DNA from: Ganoderma boninense
Taxonomy: Eukaryota > Basidiomycota > Agaricomycetes > Polyporales > Polyporaceae
Direction of reading: 5' to 3'
NCBI GenBank assembly: GCA_002900995.3
Contig: CM035311.1
Location: 930,001-994,000 of the forward strand
DNA length: 64,000 bases
The position numbers were made by a program, and so were the translations under genes. The notes under the pieces were generated by a model that had not been told where the DNA came from, did no database searches, and worked only from the letters and a program-made list of their open reading frames with translations. Each line of letters starts with the position of its first letter. The first letter of the stretch is position 1. This document shows positions 57,095-64,000 of this stretch, piece after piece.

Positions 57095-60000
57095 ATGTCG
57101 TCGATAATCACTACCGTGCGGTCCAGTGCGTCCTGTGTTCTTCTCTCGTCGCCATGGAGGATGAAGGAGCGCAAGCAAGAATCTGACGAAAATCGTTGGC
57201 AGAGTTCTTGGAGGCGATCCGGTCAGTGAGCCCACCGGGGCGATGGAAGATCCTCGTCGTGGACGAGCATTCGCAGCGCCTGATCGGGTCCGTTCTAAAG
57301 CAGTTCGACATTTTAGAGGAGAATGTTACCCGTACGTCCCTCTACTGCCACCTTTTGTGCGAGCGAAGCCTGAATGTACGTTCCACTACTTCTGTGACCC
57401 TTCTCACCAACCTTGTATGCGTGCGCCCTCCACCTTCTCTGGTTTTGCCATCTACCTCGGGACTGCGCCGCTTCCACTTCCCGATGGACCACCCTCATCA
57501 TCCTCAATCCCCCCCTTCTACATCTCGCGCCTTCCTCAGTTATCGAGTCCATCACATCGAACCGCGACCCCCAACCTCAGTTTGAGGCGATGTACATCGT
57601 CATGTCCACATCGCAGAATGTGGACCGGATCATCCGAGACTTCTCCAACGGCCAGCAGCAGTACGCTGCCGCGCACCTCTTCTTTGTCGACGGTACGTGC
57701 CCGCTCTCTATTCTTGCGCAGCCGGGGGCATCGACCTATGGTACAGCCGCCTCGTGTTGTGAATTGCGAAATACATGCGCCTGTCCAGACCCCGCGCGTT
57801 ACACCCACCATTCAAGCTGTGCGACTGTGACATAGGTCCATGCCCCGGGCGGCCGGCTGTGGTTATGCGGTCAGGCATAGAGAGTCTGATACGGATGCGG
57901 ATGGGAAGGGTTGGCTGAGCCCCTGTTTGAACGCCTGACGTCGTCGCCGGCGGAGCGGTACTTGAAGGCGCTGCAAGAGCTCTTCATCAACTTCTGGGGT
58001 ACGTGTCCTTGCGCGCGCCGACATCCTGGGGGGATAGGACTGACGGCGCGCTGTGCAGCTATCGAGGCGCAGGCGTTCACGGTCCGCAACCCGGGCGCGT
58101 TCTTCAACATCTACAGCCCGCCGCGGAGCGATACGTCGTTCAAGGCCATGCGCGACCGACTGGACGAAGAGCTTCGGTACATGAGCAAAATGGTTCGTCG
58201 CGTGCTGCGTGTGTATCCCGGCGGGCGGCGGATTGATGTCTTTTCTAGATCTCGAACGCTTGCCTGACCTTGAACGAGTACCCCTACATCCGATACTATA
58301 TGCCTTCACATCATCCACCCCTCGGGCCCCTCAAACCTCACGCAAGCACGCGCCCACCACCTCCACCAGAAGGCAGTGGCCGCTGGCGGACGAATCTTGC
58401 GCGCGGAGACCAGGCGAGGGCATACGAGAGCACGGAGGGTGACTATGTCGCAAAGGTCCTTGCATTCATGGTTCAGCAGAACCTGGACGAGTACAAGAAG
58501 GCAAACCCCGACTTCCCGAAGCCTTCGGACCCACCACGGCCGCGGGGGACGCTGATCATTACCGACAGGGCGATGGACACCGTCGCGCCGTTGCTGCACG
58601 AGTTCACGTACCAGGCTATGGCCAACGACCTGCTCCCCATCCAGGATGGAACGTCATACATGTGAGTGGTGTAAGCGCGAGCTTGTGGAGAGAGGAGTAG
58701 CTTAAGGTTTTTTTGTTGATTTCAGGTACAAGTTCCAGACGCAGACTGGGGTAGAGGACAAGACGGCGACTCTGTCGGATGCTGATACTGTCTGGACCGA
58801 GCTCCGGCACATGCACATGCGCGAGGCGATTGATAAGCTCATGGCGGACTTCAACCAGTTCCTCCAAGACAACGCCGGTTTCAAGGGGTGCGTCATAGCC
58901 CTCGGTCCGGGGTCATATGTCTCCATCGTCTGACTTGTTGGCCAGGGAGGGTGCTGCGAACTTGAACGACATGAAGGATATGCTCGCCAATTTGCCGCAG
59001 TACCAAGAACAACGCGACAAGGTGAGGATGCTGCGTCGCGTCAGGACTTGCGCCCCAAGCTGATTTTGGAACGATATTCCCAGTTCTCACTCCACCTAAA
59101 CATGGCGCAAGAGTGTATGGCCATCTTCGAGCGGGATAAGTTGCCCGCTGCGGCGAATGTCGAACAGGTACGCGAATTCATTTCGTGCGATCCTTGCGGG
59201 CTTGTGTTGACCGCACGGTTAGAACTGCGCCACTGGCGTGACAGCTGAGGGCAAAACGCCGAAGACGCTCGTTGAGGAGATGGTCCCACTTCTGGACAGC
59301 CGCGATGTTATGTACGTGAACGAAGTGATGTTTCAGCACTCTCTGCGTTTTGAGCTGACAGTATGTCTTTCTCATATCCCCCGGTTTCGTTCTCGTGACA
59401 TACCCGTGGCAGCAACACGAACAAGGTTCGTATCATTGCGCTGTACATTCAGCACCGGGACGGCGTCCCGGACGAGGACCGCCGGAGATTGTATCAACAT
59501 GCACGTTTGACGATCGCCGAGCAAGATGCGGTGAACGCGCTCGTGTACCTTGGAGTGCGAATAAGCAGGGTGTGTGAACGTCACTTATGCGTCGCTCTTG
59601 GATCCCATGCTGACGTTTGGGGTTAGCAATCGGGCGATAAGGACACGAAGAAGAAAATCAAGCAGAGATCGAGCAACGAGGAGGAGTACGAGCTCTCACG
59701 ATACAAACCGGTTCTACGAACGGTGTTAGAGGTATGACGCCATCCCATCCCCAGGAGTGGCGCTTTTAACGACTTGGTGTGTCCGGTTCCTTGCAGGAAC
59801 ACGTTTCCAGCAAGCTGGACCCCATGCTGTTCCCATACGTTAAGGACACGCCGGCGGCGGCGCCTGCAGCGAGCAGTCTGCGGTCTGCTCCCCAGATCCA
59901 GCCTGCGGTGTCACTTCGGAGCCAGAAGCCAAGTTGGCACAAGGCGACCCGGGGCGCGGGCACGCAAAACGACAACCGCCAGCGACTCATCGTGTTCGTC

Positions 60001-60536
60001 GCCGGCGGCATGACGTATTCGGAAATGCGTGAAGCGTACCTCCTGTCCAAGTCGCTCAGCAAGGAGATCATCATCGGTCAGTATCCTCACGCGATCCTCG
60101 TCTTGTCGGCTTCGGACTGACCAAGTCGAATTGACGCATGCTACGCCCCGCCCGCCGACCGTGCACGCGATCAGGCTCAACGCATGTCCTGACGCCTCGG
60201 CAGTTCGTGGACGACCTCAAGGTGCTCGAGATGGGCGGGATCGGGAGCAAGGCGTTGCCCAACGGCCTGTCGGAGTCGAGCGCGCCGCCGCGCCCCGCGC
60301 AGGAGATCTATGACCAGAAGAACTTCACGCGCGACGCTCCGCCTCCTCAACGCGCGCCGGCGCTAACCTCGCAACCGTCGTCGGGCAGCGGGCGTTTCAA
60401 GTTGTCACGGCCGTCGCCCACGTCGGCGTCGTCGTCGGCGGAGGGTTCGTGCGTGTCTTCGGCGAATATTAACTACAGCAGCTCTGGGACGATTGGGGAG
60501 GAGAAGAAGAAGAAACGCGGCTTCCTCCGGTTCTGA
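57095..60536 (+). CDS. SEC1: Sec1/Munc18-family protein, exocytic SNARE regulator
   Basis: A cytosolic SM protein that binds assembled SNAREs at sites of exocytosis. The probable start is ATG 57095 (MSSIITT), joined by an intron to FLEAIRSVSPPGRWKILVVD (about 57206). Family signatures in order are HSQRLIGSVLKQFDILEENV, MYIVMSTSQNVDRIIRDF (about 57590), HLFFVDG, PAERYLKALQELFINFW (about 57950) and RPRGTLIITDRAMDTVAPLL (about 58540). After these come EFTYQAMANDLLPI, DTVWTELRHMHMREAID (about 58790), LSRYKPVLRTVLEEHVSSKL (about 59695), and RLIVFVAGGMTYSEMREAYL (about 59985). A Ser/Pro-rich tail ends in KKKKRGFLRF at 60536. At least twelve introns are inferred. The basic tail may help membrane contact, which is inference. 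The 5' exon junction is the least certain join. Confidence 0.93.
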
Positions 60537-60860
60537 TCTGCAGGCCCAAGCCCATGGGTCGGGAGAGTGGGAGAGGTCGTGAGGGTACAAGCTTGGACAG
60601 TGTAACAGTATTTGTTCGTATATCCTGGGGATGTAATCACGGACGGTATACCACGGATTGTCGGGAGACCAGAGGGGCTCTTGGAGCTGCCACCTACGTC
60701 AGAAAAGACTCGTGATGGTCGCTCGTCGTCCGCAGGAGGATCGCTGCATGCCTCCGAGTCCCAGTCCGAAATCATTAGCGCACGCCGGCGCTTAGTGACC
60801 TACACCTCTTGCTCGTCGTCTCCAACGTCCTCCCTGTTGCCCAGCCCGTCCTTGGCCACC
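60537..60860. other. Tandem intergenic region
   Basis: A 324-nt spacer between the Sec1 stop and the RhoGEF start. A frame reads through it into the GEF, but without an ATG in a good context before 60861. Confidence 0.5.
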
Positions 60861-63800
60861 ATGGACCGTCCAATGGGCCCTCGCAGGCCGGACAAGCGCA
60901 ACGCCGCCTACGAGTCTATCTTTGGACGGCCGAGCGCACAACATCATTCGCTCCACCCTGGTGATCCAGGCCAGTTTCCTCCCCCACCTGCCCAGTACCA
61001 GCAGCAGCAGTTTCCTCCCCAACAGCAGCCCAACGCCCAGCAATATCCTTATTATCCCCAGTATCCTTCTCAGCCCGACCGCCGGACATCGACATCCTCT
61101 TACCGGCCATACCAGCAACAGGCCCCGCCAAACGCCTTCAACCAGCCCTACTACCCTAACTCCACCCCTTCGCCCCCAACCTCGGTCTCTCCATCTCTGG
61201 GCTACCAGCCCCAGCCATACGGCCGCCAGCAGTACGGATACGCCGCCTCGCTTGCTCCGCCGTCCGTGACAAGCCGTGCACGCTCAATCGGGAGCTCGCC
61301 CGGTGTGATCGCCCCCCTTCCGGAGGAAACCCCGGACCCGAGTCTCGATGCCCTCACCCAGACAGGGCTTACACCAGCACAGGCGTACCAGGCGCAAGTG
61401 TACAGGAGTAGTGGCCCGATGGGTCAGCAGCAGAGCTGGCCACAGCAACAACGCGATCAATCCCCCGCCCCCGCCTCAACCTCAGCCTCCCCCACCCTCC
61501 GAAGGCGAGTCCCGAGGCCCACGACCGCAGTCCGTGCAGACGATGCCCGCCGTGCCGGAGAAGTTCCCGGAACTCAGGATCAGCATGCATTTAGAGGGGG
61601 AGGACGGACGGCTCGGGCTCGACTTCAGCAGCGGAGGAGGCTATGGCAATGGCTCAGGGAGCCATGCAGGTGCGGAGGCGACACCCCCCAGCGGCCCCGC
61701 AACGGAGGATGACTTCAGCGAGCTCCCGTATTCCCTGCCCAACCGCAACTCCACCCCCAACAGCGTGCGATCGCGCATGTCGGCTGCGTCTGGGCGCGGG
61801 GCGAGCGTAGACCTCACCTCCGGCGCACCCAATGGCCCCTCAGTATCCTCCCGCCCATATCCACTTCAAGTGGACACCGCTGTGGCCGCCGCGCAAGCGT
61901 CAGGGGTAGATTTCTCTCCTGCGTCTTCCACCCTCGTCGACGACTCTACCCAGATGAGCCATAACGGCACCTCTCGTGCTGGTCCGTCCGGTCGCCGGTC
62001 ATCCGAATCTGCAAAGACCCTCCCGGGGCAGTTCCACCGCAAGCGGAGCCTCACGGACCGCTCGCAGTCCATGTCTGCTGCAATCTCACCACACGTTCGG
62101 GCGATGATCGAAGCGGGCCGGTCAGCGCGACCGCCTCCTCCGTCCACAGCCCCGAACCGAGACTCACATCCCCCGCGTCCGAGGAGGGCGCCGATCGTAT
62201 ACCCCGCGCTTCTCTCTCGGGTTTCGGAGGCGTTCAAGGCGCGGGTGCAGCTCGCCGATCGTCTCAAGGACGGATTGACATACAAGGATGCGTTCGACGG
62301 GCGCGAGGCGGTGGACACCATCGCGTACATCATCAAGACCACGGACCGCAACCTGGCGCTCCTCCTCGGGCGTGCGCTGGACGCGCAGAAGTTCTTCCAC
62401 GCTGTGACGTACGACCACCGATTGCGGGACAGCTCGCACGACCTGTATCAGTTCCGCACGAAGCTGCCCAGCCCGTTTGTCAGCGGCGAGCTGGCCGACA
62501 TTCCAAACGGCCAAGAGCATGAGGAGCTCCTGAAGGCGCTCGGCACGCCGCAGCCGCTCATCGGCGGGGCCGATGGGGGCGACAAGGACAAGGACAAGGA
62601 GAGCCCGTCGCCTTCGGCGGAGGACGATGGGGACAAGAAGGACAGCTCGCGGCCGACGTCGCCTGTGCCGTCGGTAACCGCGTCCCCCGTTACGCGGCCG
62701 CGTGCGGGGTCGATCGGCTCGGACGTCGTGCCGCTGCCGACGGGCGTGTTCACGCTGCTGACGGACTGCTACTCGCCGACGTGTACCCGCGACCAGCTGT
62801 GCTACTCGATCGCGTGCCCGCGGAGGCTCGAGCAGCAAGCTCGCCTGAACATGAAGCCGCAGCGCGAGCTGAAGAAGCAGATCAGCAAGGAGAGCTTGGG
62901 CGAACTTGTGGTATGCATGCGGTGCAGCACCTCTTGGTCGGTTGCTCACACGGACTGTCTGCGCTGTGACAGGAAGCAGGCACTCTGTGGATCCACTCTG
63001 TGCCTGCGGAGGTCGTCGCGAGCGTGTCGGACACGGAGAAGAAGCGGCAGGAAGCGATCAATGAGGTCATCTACACTGAGCGTGACTTCGTGCGCGACAT
63101 GGAGTACCTCCGAGACGTACGTACACCGGTATACCGGGTTATTGCGTGTCTTGCTGACGAGCATTGAATGCAGTTGTGGAGAAAGCCGCTCAAGGAGTCG
63201 GAGATCATCCCGGAAGCCCGACGGCAGGACTTCATCGAGCAGGTGTTCTGGAACGTCGAGGCCATTATTGCTGTCAACACGCGCCTGCGGGACGCGCTGA
63301 ACAAGCGACAGAAGTCTTATGCTGTCGTCGAGCAGATTGGCGACGTGCTCATCGAGGCTGTCCCCCACTTTCATCCATTCGTGTCGTATGGTGCGCACCA
63401 GCTCTACGGAAAATACGAGTTCGAGAAGGAGAAGAGCGCGAACCCAGCGTTCGCGCGCTTCGTAGAGGTTTGTAGAATTGCCATACATGGACGGATGGTT
63501 TATTCACGGAGATGTTTGCTAACGACGTTGAGTAGGAGACGGAGCGGCGGCCAGAATCAAGAAAACTGGAGCTGAACGGCTACTTGACGAAGCCGACGAC
63601 GCGTCTGGCGAGGTATCCACTTCTGCTCGAGGCCGTACTCAAGCACACGCCAGAGGACAATCCGGATAAGGAGACACTGCCGAAGGTCATCAAGATCGTT
63701 CGCGATTTCTTGAAGGCCGTCAACGCGGAGACAGGTAAAGCGGAGAACAGGTTCAATCTCCTTCAACTTGATCAACAGCTCGTCTTCCGTCCAAATGAAC

Positions 63801-64000
63801 AAGTGGTAAGCTCTCGTCCCGGATCTGATCAAGGAGTTGTCATCAACCTTCGTTCGTCAGGACCTTCGACTTAAAGAGGATGGCCGCGAGCTCATTTACA
63901 AGGGCGCGCTCGGGAAGCGTGGTAATGCGCAGGGGGACAGCGGAGACCTGATGGTGTTCCTCTTCGACCACGCTTTGCTCATGGTTAAGCCGAAGAGCAA
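60861..64000 (+). CDS. Rom2-type Rho guanine-nucleotide exchange factor (3' end beyond window)
   Basis: Activates Rho1 in the cell-wall-integrity pathway; yeast Rom1 and Rom2 are the models. The start is ATG 60861 in a strong context (ggccaccATGG). The N-terminal 180 residues are Gln/Pro/Tyr-rich (PPPAQYQQQQFPPQQQPNAQ). A 46-nt intron at 61400-61445 (GTACAG...CCACAG) restores the frame into a Pro-rich segment. Downstream comes a Ser-rich region, then a DEP-like domain (about 62220-62450; KDGLTYKDAFDGREAVDTIA and RDSSHDLYQF). A Cys-containing linker follows (DCYSPTCTRDQLCYSIACP). The DH domain starts near 63050 (KKRQEAINEVIYTERDFVRD) and contains LTKPTTRLARYPLLLEAVLK at about 63585. A PH domain begins near 63870 (LIYKGALGKRGNAQGD). 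The window ends inside PH, so the expected C-terminal CNH domain is not seen. Confidence 0.92.

Overview
This window reads as nuclear DNA of a filamentous basidiomycete, most likely a wood-decay Agaricomycete of polypore type. The evidence is: short introns (about 46-100 nt, GT...AG) that interrupt almost every gene; GC-rich, C/G-ending codons; CT-rich leaders before start codons; and gene families typical of such fungi (an expansin-like GH45 cellulase close to the Phanerochaete Cel45A type, a fungal class II P450, a phenol 2-monooxygenase, a DUF6533 membrane protein and a GPI-type chitin deacetylase). No transposon, insertion element, rRNA or CRISPR array was recognised. The species assignment is inference.

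Layout, left to right. 0-7 kb: proteasome ATPase Rpt4 (+), a tandem-BTB protein (-), and a complete cytochrome P450 (-). 7-9 kb: a gene-free stretch. 9-13 kb: a family-16 methyltransferase (-) and an FAD phenol 2-monooxygenase (-). 15-24 kb: a rhodanese+USP deubiquitinase (+) converging on a large Snt2-type BAH/PHD/ELM2/SANT/GATA/PHD chromatin protein (-). 25-30 kb: splicing factor PHF5A/Rds3 (-) and a DUF6533 seven-helix-like membrane protein (-). 31-36 kb: GH45 cellulase (+), a class III aminotransferase (-) and a HAD hydrolase (+). 37-38 kb: a basidiomycete-type single-pass membrane protein (+), a telomere-like motif and a tRNA-Arg(ACG) (-). 38.7-41.3 kb: gene-poor. 41-51 kb: a histidine-triad-repeat protein (+), a ubiquitin-like/WLM metalloprotease (-), an unknown conserved-looking protein (-), a DnaJ-X cochaperone (+) and an unknown protein (-). 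51-64 kb: a second tRNA-Arg(ACG) (+), an EI24/RRT8-like membrane protein (+), chitin deacetylase (+), a Sec1/Munc18 exocytosis protein (+) and a Rom2-type RhoGEF (+) cut by the window end.

Most genes are independent housekeeping or lifestyle genes rather than one pathway. Two loose themes are visible. One is wood and aromatic metabolism (P450, phenol hydroxylase, GH45). The other is cell wall and secretion at the right end (RRT8-like, chitin deacetylase, Sec1, Rom2-like GEF). I did not find a clear new multi-gene system. The items most worth a second look are a strongly promoter-equipped histidine-triad repeat protein, two orphan promoter-like loci without a recognisable gene, two tRNA-Arg genes that differ only in a 7-nt intron, a tandem-BTB protein, and several unknown membrane or disordered proteins.
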